In this document: piece by piece, positions 19,626-27,716 of the stretch | Numbering within the stretch: position 1 is the stretch's first letter | Layout of the letters: every line of letters begins with the position of its first letter | NCBI RefSeq assembly: GCF_028128615.1 | Contig: NZ_AMDP01000014.1 | Coordinates: 124,001 to 188,000, forward strand | Direction of reading: 5' to 3' | From: Enterococcus sp. 5H | GTDB lineage: Bacteria; Bacillota; Bacilli; Lactobacillales; Enterococcaceae | DNA: 64,000 bases | Position numbers and translations under genes: made by a program | The notes under the pieces: model-generated | The model's input: only the letters and a program-made list of their open reading frames with translations | Told to the model about the DNA's origin: nothing | The model's database searches: none

Positions 19626-20396
19626 ATGAGATTTGTTGATTTGAGTATTGCGATTGAAAATGATTTACCATCTGATCCGGTTGAAATGATTCCAAAAATT
19701 AAGTATGAAAATCATAAGGACAGTATTGACTATATGCTGAGTTTTTTTGGAACTGCTACAGTGGATGATCTACCCGGAGGTTTGGCATGGGCGTTAGAAT
19801 ATGTCACATTGACTACTCATTCAGGCACGCATTTAGATGCTCCGTATCATTACCATCCAACGATGAATCAGGGAGAACGTGCTTGGACAATTGATGAAAT
19901 TCCATTAGAGTGGTGCTATGGAGATGGGGTTGTCGTTGATTTTACGCATAAACCAGATGGTTCAGCTGCGACGATTGAAGATTTTAAAAATGAATTTAAA
20001 CGTTTGGATTATACTTTAAAACCAGGCGATATTGTTTTGGTAAATACTGGAGCCTCTAAAAAATGGGGAACAGTAGAATACTTATCATCAGGTTGCGGAA
20101 TGGGTAGAGAAGTTACTTTATGGTTAATCGACCAAGGAATTCATGTGATGGGAACTGATGCGTGGAGTTGGGATCGTCCGTTAGGTCTGGTTGCCAAAGA
20201 ATTTGATGAATCTAAAGATAAAAGTATTATTTGGGAAGGTCACTTTGCTGGTATTGAGAAGGCTTACTGTCAAATTGAGAAGTTAACCAATTTAGATCAA
20301 GTGCCGGCAACAGGGTTTAAATTCAGTTGTTTCCCAGTAAAAATAAAAGGTGCTAGCGGCGGTTGGATTCGCGCAGTTGCCATGATTGATGAATAG
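19626..20396 (+). CDS. Cyclase family protein (kynurenine formamidase/isatin hydrolase-like)
   Basis: A metal-dependent hydrolase of the cyclase superfamily, 256 residues. The signature HSGTHLDAPYHYHP supplies the HxGTHxDxPxH metal ligands, and TDAWSWDRP provides the second conserved region. Relatives hydrolyse amides or open cyclic substrates (N-formylkynurenine, isatin), or dehydrate. A GGGGGAAG ribosome site lies eight bases before the ATG. Between a permease and a beta-keto acid cleavage enzyme, a plausible job is ring opening or deacylation of the imported compound to give the keto acid. That step is inference. Confidence 0.88.
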   Translation: MRFVDLSIAIENDLPSDPVEMIPKIKYENHKDSIDYMLSFFGTATVDDLPGGLAWALEYVTLTTHSGTHLDAPYHYHPTMNQGERAWTIDEIPLEWCYGDGVVVDFTHKPDGSAATIEDFKNEFKRLDYTLKPGDIVLVNTGASKKWGTVEYLSSGCGMGREVTLWLIDQGIHVMGTDAWSWDRPLGLVAKEFDESKDKSIIWEGHFAGIEKAYCQIEKLTNLDQVPATGFKFSCFPVKIKGASGGWIRAVAMIDE

Positions 20397-20412
20397 AAAG
20401 GGATTGAATAGA

Positions 20413-21243
20413 TTGAGTAACAAAGTAGTTATTACCGTAGCCACAACAGGTGGTTTTACAACAAGAGAAAATAATCCAAATGTTCCACTAACACCAGTAG
20501 AAATTGCTGATGAAGTTTACAAATGTTATCAAGCAGGTGCAGCAATTGCGCATATTCATGTGCGCGATGAGGCTGGTAACGCAACAATGGATTTTGAAAA
20601 ATTTAAAGAAACAGTGACACTAATCAGAGCAAAATGCGATATTGTCATTAACATTACGACTTCCGGCGGCATTGGTTTTAATGATGATGAACGGATGAAA
20701 CCTTTCGTAGAATTATTACCAGAAATCGCTAGTTACGATTGCGGTACCATGAATTGGCAGCATTCAACAGTCTTTGAAAATACACCTGCCTTCCTAGAAA
20801 AAGCAGGTAAAAAAATGCAAGAAGTCAACGTAAAACCTGAGATTGAGGTTTTTGATCCGGGAATGTTATATACAGCATTGTACTATGTTAAAAAAGGAAT
20901 TTTAAAAGAACCTTTGCATTTTCAGTTTGTTTTAGGAGCGCCGGGAGGAATTGCTGCTACAGTTGAAAATCTAGTTTATTTAAAAAGTTTACTCCCAGAA
21001 AATGCGACATGGAGTGCATTTGGGATCGGAAAAGAAAGTACACCAATTTTAATGGCAACATTAGCACTTGGCGGAAATGTCCGTGTGGGGATGGAGGATA
21101 ATAGTTATCTCTTTAGAGGTCAGCTTGCAGAGTCAAATGTTCAGTTTGTCGAACGAGCAAAAAACTTAATTGCGGAATTAGGTAAAGAAATAGCGACACC
21201 TGATGAGGCAAGACAGCTATTAGGATTAGTTAAAAAAGTTTAA
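20413..21243 (+). CDS. Beta-keto acid cleavage enzyme (BKACE, DUF849)
   Basis: Zinc-dependent enzyme of the 3-keto-5-aminohexanoate cleavage family. It condenses a beta-keto acid with acetyl-CoA and splits the product into acetoacetate and a new acyl-CoA. Motifs are the HIHVRDEAG metal site near residue 45, FVLGAPGG, and the C-terminal VRVGMEDN. The chosen start is TTG 20413, nine bases after GAAAGGGA; an earlier in-frame ATG at 20389 lies inside the previous gene and adds an unrelated stretch. This gives 276 residues, the family length. No 3-aminobutyryl-CoA deaminase is present, so lysine fermentation is unlikely. Confidence 0.92.
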   Translation: MSNKVVITVATTGGFTTRENNPNVPLTPVEIADEVYKCYQAGAAIAHIHVRDEAGNATMDFEKFKETVTLIRAKCDIVINITTSGGIGFNDDERMKPFVELLPEIASYDCGTMNWQHSTVFENTPAFLEKAGKKMQEVNVKPEIEVFDPGMLYTALYYVKKGILKEPLHFQFVLGAPGGIAATVENLVYLKSLLPENATWSAFGIGKESTPILMATLALGGNVRVGMEDNSYLFRGQLAESNVQFVERAKNLIAELGKEIATPDEARQLLGLVKKV

Positions 21244-21249
21244 ACGAAA

Positions 21250-21420
21250 GTGAGTGGGACAAAACTAAAAATCCGTTTTGTTTCACTCACTAGATCCGAA
21301 TAAACGGCGAGAAAAAAGCAGCTCCTTCGGAAATAAGCCGAAATTCACGAAAATTTGAAGAACAATTTTCGTGAATTTCGGCTTATTTCTCGGAGCTAAA
21401 CACTTTTGTCTCAGCCTCTG
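21250..21420 (+). repeat. Structured intergenic repeat, copy B
   Basis: Starts with the conserved head hairpin (21250-21290, GTGAGTGGGACAAAAC with two mismatches to its partner), then AGATCCGAATAAACGGCGA. It then carries a perfect 26-bp inverted repeat with an 8-base loop (21330-21355 with 21364-21389) and the conserved tail CTTTTGTCTCAG. The tail supplies the last codons and stop of the convergent ArsR gene. The head hairpin can end the BKACE operon transcript. Confidence 0.85.
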
Positions 21421-21728
21421 TCGTTCTCTTGATCTTTGGCTCTAAAGCGAATCAACTCAAGTAATCCAGGTAATTCACGCTCAATATATTCTTGATTCAA
21501 GATATATTTCTTGGTCTTTCCAATTTTTATTTCTTGAATTAATTGGGCATCTTTTAGCATTTTTATATGATGAGAAAGAGTTGATTTTACTATATTGTAG
21601 GTTTCAGAAGTAATTCTTTTCTCGCTATTGAACACTAAACAAGTAAGAATATTTAAGCGGATCGGATCACTAGCAGCTTGAAGAGCTTGTAGAACGGGAT
21701 CATTGCTGCAATCATTATTAGTTTTCAT
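21411..21728 (-). CDS. ArsR/SmtB-family transcriptional regulator
   Basis: A 105-residue winged-helix repressor: ALQAASDPIRLNILTCLV (dimer helix), then SETYNIVKSTLSHHIKMLKD as the recognition region and IKIGKTKKYILN as the wing. No clear metal-binding cysteine pair is visible in the recognition helix, so a metal sensor role is not supported. The ATG at 21728 lies just after TATAAT, so the mRNA may be almost leaderless; an upstream in-frame TTG overlaps that box and is rejected. It is divergent from the nitroreductase operon, which it probably controls. Confidence 0.88.
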   Translation of the reverse strand: MKTNNDCSNDPVLQALQAASDPIRLNILTCLVFNSEKRITSETYNIVKSTLSHHIKMLKDAQLIQEIKIGKTKKYILNQEYIERELPGLLELIRFRAKDQENDRG

Positions 21729-21792
21729 AAATGGATTATAACACAAACATTACGCTTTACATATGAATGAAGCCGTGATATATTCTTAATGT

Positions 21793-21810
21793 TCGAAAAA
21801 CGTCGAACTA
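21793..21810. promoter_or_regulatory. Candidate ArsR-type operator
   Basis: Inverted repeat GTTCGA-N6-TCGAAC in the divergent region, about 20 bases before the nitroreductase start. Its position would block the nitroreductase promoter. Confidence 0.5.
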
Positions 21811-21831
21811 TAAATAGAAATGAGGGATATT

Positions 21832-22470
21832 ATGGAAAACACATATAAAGAAAATAACTTTGACACAATTATGAAAGGTAGAAGGTCAGTTCGCAATTAT
21901 GATCCGGCAGTAAAAATCAGCCGTGAAGAAATGGAGCAGATCATTAACGATACCGTAAAAGCACCCTCTTCTGTTAACATGCAGCCATGGCGTTTTGTAG
22001 TCGTGGAGAGTAACGAAGGTAAAGAAAAAATCGAACCATTAGTCCGTTTTAATAAATTACAAAATGAAACATCGGCTGCAATGATCGTTATTTTTGGTGA
22101 TCTAAATAGCTTTGAACATGCAGAAAAAATTTATGGCACGGCTGTGGAACAAAATTTAATGCCGCAAGAAGTGAAAGAACGTCAATTAGAAATGTTGAGT
22201 CCATTGTTTGAACAAATGACGACAGAAGATAAAAAAGAAATGGCGACGATTGACGGAGCTCTAGCAGCAATGAATTTAATGTTAGTTGCTCGTGCGTATG
22301 GTTATGATACAAATCCAATCGGCGGTTTTGAGCGTGAAAAAATAGCTGCTGCGTTAGATATGGATAGTGAACGTTATTATCCTGTGATGATTGTTTCTAT
22401 TGGTAAAGCAAACGAAGAAGGTTATCCATCTTATCGTTTACCTGCTGCAGATATTACTACTTGGAAATAG
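21832..22470 (+). CDS. Nitroreductase family protein
   Basis: FMN-dependent NAD(P)H oxidoreductase of the nitroreductase fold, 212 residues. Motifs: RRSVRNYDP (FMN phosphate contact), APSSVNMQPWRFVVVE, and ARAYGYDTNPIGGFE near the C-terminus. The chosen start is ATG 21832 with GAGGGA upstream; an ATG twelve bases earlier overlaps that ribosome site. Such enzymes reduce nitro compounds, quinones or flavins. The gene is followed after 11 bases by the DUF1304 gene, and an ArsR repressor is divergent. The substrate is not known. Confidence 0.92.
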   Translation: MENTYKENNFDTIMKGRRSVRNYDPAVKISREEMEQIINDTVKAPSSVNMQPWRFVVVESNEGKEKIEPLVRFNKLQNETSAAMIVIFGDLNSFEHAEKIYGTAVEQNLMPQEVKERQLEMLSPLFEQMTTEDKKEMATIDGALAAMNLMLVARAYGYDTNPIGGFEREKIAAALDMDSERYYPVMIVSIGKANEEGYPSYRLPAADITTWK

Positions 22471-22481
22471 GAGGAAAAACA

Positions 22482-22847
22482 ATGCATATTATTCCATTAG
22501 TTTTGGCAGTTATTGTTGCAATCGAACATTTCTATATTTTGTATCTAGAAATGTTTCAAACAACATCAAAGGCTGCACAACGTTCATTTGGTGTAGATGA
22601 AGAATTTTTATCTGATCCGCGTGTCCAAACCTTGTTTAAAAATCAAGGACTATATAACGGATTTTTAGCTGTTGGGATTTTATGGGGTGCCTTTTTCGCT
22701 GCGAATAGCTGGGCAGTGGTGACCTTTTTTGTTTCCTGTGTGATTGTTGCAGCTGTCTATGGTGGTCTGACTTCATCAAAAACAATTTTATTAAAACAAG
22801 GTCTACCAGCAATTATTACTTTGATAGCATTGCTTATTTTTAAATAA
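22482..22847 (+). CDS. DUF1304 family membrane protein
   Basis: A 121-residue protein with about four hydrophobic helices. The conserved start HIIPLVLAVIVAIEHFYILY and the segment VQTLFKNQGLYNGFLAVG are typical of DUF1304, whose function is unknown. The ATG at 22482 has AGGAGG seven bases upstream. It forms a two-gene unit with the upstream nitroreductase, a pairing that suggests a shared stress response. Confidence 0.88.
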   Translation: MHIIPLVLAVIVAIEHFYILYLEMFQTTSKAAQRSFGVDEEFLSDPRVQTLFKNQGLYNGFLAVGILWGAFFAANSWAVVTFFVSCVIVAAVYGGLTSSKTILLKQGLPAIITLIALLIFK

Positions 22848-22864
22848 AAGAGGTAAAAGTTTAA

Positions 22865-22896
22865 GGCCGCAAATAAGTGGCTTTAGGCTTTTTCTT
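22865..22896 (+). terminator. Terminator after the DUF1304 gene
   Basis: Short stem AAGGCCGC/GTGGCTTT with two G-U pairs, followed by AGGCTTTTTC. Modest. Confidence 0.45.
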
Positions 22897-22910
22897 TTGG
22901 CTTGAAAAAA

Positions 22911-22963
22911 ACTTACAAAAAATAAGTCAAAACTCTTTACTTACTTTTTGTAAGTGTTATACT
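22911..22963 (+). promoter_or_regulatory. Promoter with two tandem palindromic operators
   Basis: ACTTACAAAAAATAAGT (22911-22927) and ACTTACTTTTTGTAAGT (22939-22955) are two related inverted repeats. The second lies between a weak -35 (TTTACT, 22936) and the -10 TATACT (22958-22963). The core TACT-N7-AGT resembles, from memory, the sites of the quinone-sensing YodB/CatR repressors of Bacillus. Confidence 0.6.
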
Positions 22964-23011
22964 GTGTAAGTAATCAAAAAACAAATTAAAAAATGAAAAG
23001 GAGCAATACAC

Positions 23012-23608
23012 ATGACAGAATTTATTCAAGCATTAAAAAAACGCCGTTCAATTTACGCTTTAGGAGATAATCTTCCACAATCACATGATGAAATTTCAGC
23101 TTTAGTAAAAGAAGTTGTTAGAGAAAGTCCATCATCATTTAACTCACAAACACAACGTGCTGTATTTTTATTTGGCGATGCACATAAAAAATTATGGTCA
23201 ATCACTGAAGAAGCGTTGAAACCATTAACACCTGCGGAAGCTTTCCCAAATACGCAAGCAAAACTACAAAGCTTTGCAGCTGGAACTGGAACAATTCTTT
23301 TCTTCGAAGATATGGATATCGTAAAAAATTTACAAGAGCAATTTGAATTATATGCTGACAATTTCCCAGTTTGGTCAGAACAAGCAAGTGGTTTAACGCA
23401 AGCCAACGTTTGGACTGCTCTAGCACAAGAAAATATTGGTGCAAATCTACAACATTACAATCCAGTGATTGATGAAGCCGTTGCTAAAGAATGGTCAATT
23501 CCAAGTCAATGGAAATTGAGAGCACAACTTGTATTTGGTTCAATTGAAGCCGAAGCTGGCGAAAAAGAATACATGGAAGATAGCAAACGCTTCTTAGAAT
23601 TTAATTAA
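23012..23608 (+). CDS. Nitroreductase-like oxidoreductase
   Basis: A divergent member of the nitroreductase fold, 198 residues, containing KKRRSIYALGD at the start and VVRESPSSFNSQTQRAVFLF in the FMN region. Such proteins (Frm2/MhqN type) are induced by quinones, fatty acids or oxidants. AAAGGAG lies 11 bases before the ATG. The VOC ring-cleavage-type gene follows after 23 bases. The pair resembles the MhqN-MhqO or CatE groups of Bacillus, which handle catechols and quinones; the shared palindromic operators upstream support this reading. Confidence 0.88.
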   Translation: MTEFIQALKKRRSIYALGDNLPQSHDEISALVKEVVRESPSSFNSQTQRAVFLFGDAHKKLWSITEEALKPLTPAEAFPNTQAKLQSFAAGTGTILFFEDMDIVKNLQEQFELYADNFPVWSEQASGLTQANVWTALAQENIGANLQHYNPVIDEAVAKEWSIPSQWKLRAQLVFGSIEAEAGEKEYMEDSKRFLEFN

Positions 23609-23631
23609 TTAAAAGGTTGGAGGGAAGACGG

Positions 23632-24477
23632 ATGAGCATGCAGTTACCAGCAGAAACCATCGTAAAACAAGTAAAATTAAAAGTAGCGAATTTAGAAGTA
23701 ATGACCGAATTTTATACAGGAATGATTGGACTTGTTTTATTGAAGCAAGATGGAAACACAACCTTTCTTGGTACGCAAGACTCTTCCGAAGTTATTTTGA
23801 TTTTAGAAGAACTTTCAGAACCAGCTGTTAAAATGGAAACAACTGGACTGTATCATACGGCTTTCCTTTTACCTTCGCGTAAAGATTTAGGTAATAGCTT
23901 ATTATGGCTATTACAAAATCAAGTGGAAATTGGAGCAGCAGATCATGGTTATAGCGAAGCAATCTATTTATCTGATCCAGAAGGCAATGGTATTGAAATT
24001 TATCGTGATAAACCGATGTTTGAATGGGATATTCGTGAAGATGGTGAAATTGTCGGTGTGACAGAAGAATTAGATGGTGATGCTGTAGTTGGTGCGGCTG
24101 ATGGCAACTGGCTTGGCTTAGCACCAGGTTCCAGAATTGGTCACGTCCATTTACAAGTAGCAGACTTAGATGAAACAGAAGCCTTTTTTGAAAAGCTTGG
24201 TTTTTCGTTGAAAAGCAATTTTGGCAGACGAGCTAAATTTTTTGCAGCTGGAAATTACCATCATCATATTGGCACCAATAATTGGGCGGGATTAAATTTA
24301 CCATTAATGACTGAAAATCAACTAGGATTAGCTTGGTATAGTTTTCAATTACCGTCTAAAGAATCGTTTGATAACTTAGTAAAACATTTAGATAGTCAGT
24401 CAATTGACTATTTAGTGGAAAATCAAGAAGTAACACTTCAAGATCCAAATGGAATGCTTATTAAATTTCAATATTAA
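23632..24477 (+). CDS. VOC family protein, catechol 2,3-dioxygenase-like (CatE/MhqO type)
   Basis: Two vicinal-oxygen-chelate modules in 281 residues. The first (about 10-130) includes GLYHTAFLLPSRKDL and YLSDPEGNGIEIYRD; the second (about 165-280) includes RIGHVHLQVADLDETEAFF and LQDPNGMLIKFQY. The histidine and glutamate metal ligands of extradiol dioxygenases are present. A TTG further upstream would skip the GGAGGGA ribosome site, so ATG 23632 is used. The likely role is opening of catechol or hydroquinone rings as a detoxification step with the upstream reductase. Confidence 0.88.
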   Translation: MSMQLPAETIVKQVKLKVANLEVMTEFYTGMIGLVLLKQDGNTTFLGTQDSSEVILILEELSEPAVKMETTGLYHTAFLLPSRKDLGNSLLWLLQNQVEIGAADHGYSEAIYLSDPEGNGIEIYRDKPMFEWDIREDGEIVGVTEELDGDAVVGAADGNWLGLAPGSRIGHVHLQVADLDETEAFFEKLGFSLKSNFGRRAKFFAAGNYHHHIGTNNWAGLNLPLMTENQLGLAWYSFQLPSKESFDNLVKHLDSQSIDYLVENQEVTLQDPNGMLIKFQY

Positions 24478-24509
24478 TTAATAAAACAGGTATAACGAAC
24501 CAAAAAGTA

Positions 24510-24542
24510 GAGCTTAGGAGAAATCTTAAGTTCTTTTTTAAT
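24510..24542 (+). terminator. Terminator after the VOC gene
   Basis: Ten-pair stem AGAGCTTAGG/CTTAAGTTCT with two G-U pairs, followed by TTTTTT. Confidence 0.7.
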
Positions 24543-24628
24543 GTGTTTATTTAAATGATTTCTCCATATATACTTAGTTGTGCTAAGATAAAATAGCAAT
24601 AGAATGTAGAGATTGGAGCCGAAGATCA

Positions 24629-25279
24629 TTGAGTAATTTGTTAAAAACTGAACAGCTTTCATATCAAGTAGCTGGACAACAAATATTAAAAAATATATCT
24701 CTAATTTTCAAAAAAAGCAGCCGCACCACCATAACTGGTCCATCAGGCAGCGGCAAAAGCACATTATTAAAACTCTTAGCATCACTATTATCTCCCACAA
24801 CTGGAACAATTAAGTTTCAAGACCAAGATATTTCCACAATGGAGCCTGAAATGTATCGAAGAGAGGTCTCTTATTGTTTTCAACAGCCATCATTATTCGG
24901 TAAAACCGTTCGGGATAACCTGTCATTTCCATATGAAGTACGCAAAAAAGAGTTTGAGGAAAATCATATTTTAGATCTGTTACAAGAAGTTGAACTACCC
25001 AAAGCTTACCTCGATAAAAATATTACAGAACTTTCTGGCGGAGAAAAACAGCGGGTGGCTTTGATTCGAAATGTCGTATTTTTACCGAAAGTTTTACTTT
25101 TAGATGAAGTCACTTCGGGGCTGGATGAAGCAAGCAAACAAATCGTTAATCAATGGCTATTTCATTTGAATCAGGAAAAACAAGTAACATTAATCCGCGT
25201 AACTCATGATGCAGAAGAAATTGCTGAAGCAACCGTAGTCAAAAAAATTATAGCTGGTCAGTTGGAGGAAGATAAATGA
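24629..25279 (+). CDS. ABC transporter ATP-binding protein, FetA/YbbL-like
   Basis: ATPase of 216 residues with Walker A GPSGSGKST (residues 37-45), signature LSGGEKQRV, Walker B VLLLDEVTSGLD and the switch histidine in RVTHDAEEI. It starts at TTG with TTGGAG about ten bases upstream. The partner permease overlaps by four bases. The FetAB pair of E. coli is tied to iron export and oxidative stress tolerance; that the same holds here is inferred from the family. Confidence 0.88.
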   Translation: MSNLLKTEQLSYQVAGQQILKNISLIFKKSSRTTITGPSGSGKSTLLKLLASLLSPTTGTIKFQDQDISTMEPEMYRREVSYCFQQPSLFGKTVRDNLSFPYEVRKKEFEENHILDLLQEVELPKAYLDKNITELSGGEKQRVALIRNVVFLPKVLLLDEVTSGLDEASKQIVNQWLFHLNQEKQVTLIRVTHDAEEIAEATVVKKIIAGQLEEDK

Positions 25280-26034
25280 ATTTAGCAGTAAATGATCTTT
25301 CATTGTTCTTTGCAGGAATGTTGGTTGTGGTTGCACTTTTTATTAGTTATAAAGAAAAGTTAGGCTTTACAAAAGATATTATTATTAGTGTATGTCGTGC
25401 GATTATTCAGCTGATTTTAGTTGGGTATTTACTTAAGTATGTTTTTCAAGTAGACAATCAAATTTTGACAATTGTGATGGCAGGAATTATTATTCTTAAC
25501 GCAGCGCTAAATGCGAGAAAAAGAAGCAATCATCTGCGTAATAGTTTTTTGATATCCTTAACAGCAATTGCCTGTAGTACAGGTGTAACCATTGGTGTTT
25601 TAGTTCTTTCAGGAGCTATTCGTTTTATTCCATCTCAAATTATTCCAATTAGCGGCATGATTGCCAGTAATTCGATGGTGGCAATTGGGCTATGCTACCG
25701 AAATATGGATAGTTTGTTTCACGATCAAAGACAAGCTGTTCTGGAGAAATTAGCACTGGGATCTGATATAAAATTAGCATCTAAGAACATCGTACGTGAA
25801 AGTATTCGAACAGGTATGGCACCAACGATTGATTCAGCAAAAACAGTGGGGATTGTTAGCCTGCCAGGGATGATGTCGGGGTTGATTTTTGCTGGAGTTG
25901 ATCCAGTTCATGCGATTAAATATCAGATTATGGTGACTTTTATGTTGTTGTCTGCAACAAGTATAGGTTCGGTAATTGCAACTTATTTGGCATATAAGAG
26001 CTATTATAATGAACGAAAACAACTAACCATCTAA
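25276..26034 (+). CDS. ABC transporter permease, FetB/YbbM-like (UPF0014)
   Basis: An integral membrane protein of 252 residues with about seven helices. The family landmarks are YKEKLGFTKDIIISVCRAI near the start, IIPISGMIASNSMVAIGLCY in the middle and TVGIVSLPGMMSGLIFAG near the end. Its ATG lies in the ATGA overlap with the ATPase gene. Together they form a probable iron or metal exporter. A structured repeat copy follows within 15 bases and can terminate the transcript. Confidence 0.9.
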   Translation: MNLAVNDLSLFFAGMLVVVALFISYKEKLGFTKDIIISVCRAIIQLILVGYLLKYVFQVDNQILTIVMAGIIILNAALNARKRSNHLRNSFLISLTAIACSTGVTIGVLVLSGAIRFIPSQIIPISGMIASNSMVAIGLCYRNMDSLFHDQRQAVLEKLALGSDIKLASKNIVRESIRTGMAPTIDSAKTVGIVSLPGMMSGLIFAGVDPVHAIKYQIMVTFMLLSATSIGSVIATYLAYKSYYNERKQLTI

Positions 26035-26046
26035 ATTGAATAAAAG

Positions 26047-26208
26047 GTGAGTGAAACAAAACTAAAAATCAGTTTTGTTTCACTCACTAGATCCGAATAA
26101 ACGGCGAGAAAAAAGTGGCTACTCCACTTCGTTCCGATCACATCAATTTCTAAGAGCTAAAGCTCTAAGAATTGAAGGCTTCGGAAGTAAGCTTTTGTCT
26201 CAGTTTTT
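26047..26208 (+). repeat. Structured intergenic repeat, copy C
   Basis: Head hairpin is a perfect 17-bp stem (26047-26087, arm GTGAGTGAAACAAAACT). It is followed by AGATCCGAATAAACGGCGA, a middle section with CACTTCGTTCCGATCAC and the palindrome CTAAGAGCTAAAGCTCTAAG, and the tail CTTTTGTCTCAG. It lacks the longer middle part of copy D. Confidence 0.85.
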
Positions 26209-26222
26209 ATATACTTATTAGT

Positions 26223-26259
26223 TAAAAGTATAGACATTTAAAAGAAAGCGATTTATAAT
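26223..26259 (+). promoter_or_regulatory. Promoter and GntR-type operator of the GH1 gene
   Basis: -35 TAGACA (26231-26236), exactly 17 bases, -10 TATAAT (26254-26259). The -35 lies within TAAAAGTATAGACATTTA, an 18-base sequence found identically at the PTS EIIC promoter (29903-29920). Confidence 0.75.
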
Positions 26260-26300
26260 GTAAGTGTATACAATAATGAGTAATGAAAGTAGGGACATTT

Positions 26301-27701
26301 ATGCAAAAAGTATTTAAAGAAGATTTTTGGTGGGGAGCTGCGACTTCTGGACCGCAAAGTGAAGGACGATTTAATAAAAAACATGCGAATATGTTTGATT
26401 ATTGGTATGAAATTGAACCCACTGATTTTTACGATCAAGTTGGACCTGACGTAACATCAAATTTTTATAATAGTTTTAAAGAAGATATTGCGTTGATGAA
26501 AGAAGTTGGTTTAAATAGTGTGCGAACATCAATTCAATGGACACGTTTAATTGATGATTTAGAAACTGGGACTGTTAATGATGATGCTGTTCGTTTTTAC
26601 AACGAAGTGATTGATGCTTTTATTGCAGCAGGCATTCGCCCAGTAATGAACTTACATCATTTTGATCTACCTGTAGAACTTTACCATCAATATGGCGGCT
26701 GGGAGTCGAAAAAAGTCGTTGATTTATACGTGTTGTTTGCTGAAAAATGTTTTGAATTATTCGGAGACCGTGTGAAAGATTGGTTTACTCATAACGAGCC
26801 AATCGTCGTTGTAGAAGGAGAATATTTACATCAATTCCACTATCCTAAAATTGTTGATGGCAAAAAAGCTGTACAAGTGGCGTATAATTTAAATCTAGCT
26901 TCTGCAAAAGCGATTCAAGCATTCAGAAAATTAGGGTTGCAAAACGATGGTGGTAGAATCGGGATTATTTTAAACTTAACTCCAACTTATCCAGCGTCTG
27001 ATAGTGCAGAAGATGTTGCAGCAGCTAATATTGCAGAGTTATTTAATAATCGGATGTTTTTAGATACCGCAGTTCATGGGACATTTCCTGAAGAGTTAGT
27101 AGAATTATTTATTAAAGATGGTGTTTTATGGGAAAGTACCCCAGAAGAATTAGCCATTATCAAAGAAAATACGATTGATGTTTTAGGTGTGAATTTCTAT
27201 CATCCAAATCGTGTGAAAGCACCGGATGTTGCGCCAAATAGTGTGGGTGAATGGTTGCCAAATCGCTATTTTGATGAATATAATATGCCGGGACGTCGCA
27301 TGAACATTGATCGTGGCTGGGAAATTTATCCAAAAGCGCTGTATGATATTGCGATTAATATTCGTGATAACTATAAAAATATTCCATGGTTTGTATCTGA
27401 AAATGGTATGGGCATTTCTGGAGAAGAACGTTTTATGGATGAAAATGGTGTTGTTATAGACGATTATCGGATCGATTTTATTCGTGAACATCTTGAGTGG
27501 GTTCATCAAGGGATTGAAGAAGGGTCAAATTGTTTTGGTTATCATTTATGGACACCAATTGATTGTTGGTCTTGGGCGAATGCTTATAAAAACCGCTATG
27601 GATTTATTTCAACAAACATTCATACACAAATTAAAACAATCAAAAAATCTGGACACTGGTTTAAACAAGTAGCAGCAACAAATACACTGACAGATAACTA
27701 A
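26301..27701 (+). CDS. Glycoside hydrolase family 1, 6-phospho-beta-glucosidase
   Basis: Cleaves phosphorylated beta-glucosides brought in by the PTS. With start ATG 26301 (AGTAGGGA upstream) it has 466 residues; an ATG 18 bases earlier lacks a ribosome site. The acid/base is Glu166 in FTHNEP and the nucleophile is Glu367 in VSENGMG, the standard GH1 pair. The segment FWWGAATSGPQSEG opens the barrel. It is convergent with the GntR gene, and shares an operator sequence with both the GntR and PTS EIIC promoters, so the three genes form one regulon. Confidence 0.94.
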   Translation: MQKVFKEDFWWGAATSGPQSEGRFNKKHANMFDYWYEIEPTDFYDQVGPDVTSNFYNSFKEDIALMKEVGLNSVRTSIQWTRLIDDLETGTVNDDAVRFYNEVIDAFIAAGIRPVMNLHHFDLPVELYHQYGGWESKKVVDLYVLFAEKCFELFGDRVKDWFTHNEPIVVVEGEYLHQFHYPKIVDGKKAVQVAYNLNLASAKAIQAFRKLGLQNDGGRIGIILNLTPTYPASDSAEDVAAANIAELFNNRMFLDTAVHGTFPEELVELFIKDGVLWESTPEELAIIKENTIDVLGVNFYHPNRVKAPDVAPNSVGEWLPNRYFDEYNMPGRRMNIDRGWEIYPKALYDIAINIRDNYKNIPWFVSENGMGISGEERFMDENGVVIDDYRIDFIREHLEWVHQGIEEGSNCFGYHLWTPIDCWSWANAYKNRYGFISTNIHTQIKTIKKSGHWFKQVAATNTLTDN

Positions 27702-27716
27702 TTTTAAGCAAAAATA

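Noticed and set aside
20413-21243. Lysine fermentation (3-keto-5-aminohexanoate) as the function of the operon
   Set aside because: The companion genes of that pathway (aminomutases, 3,5-diaminohexanoate dehydrogenase, 3-aminobutyryl-CoA deaminase) are absent here.
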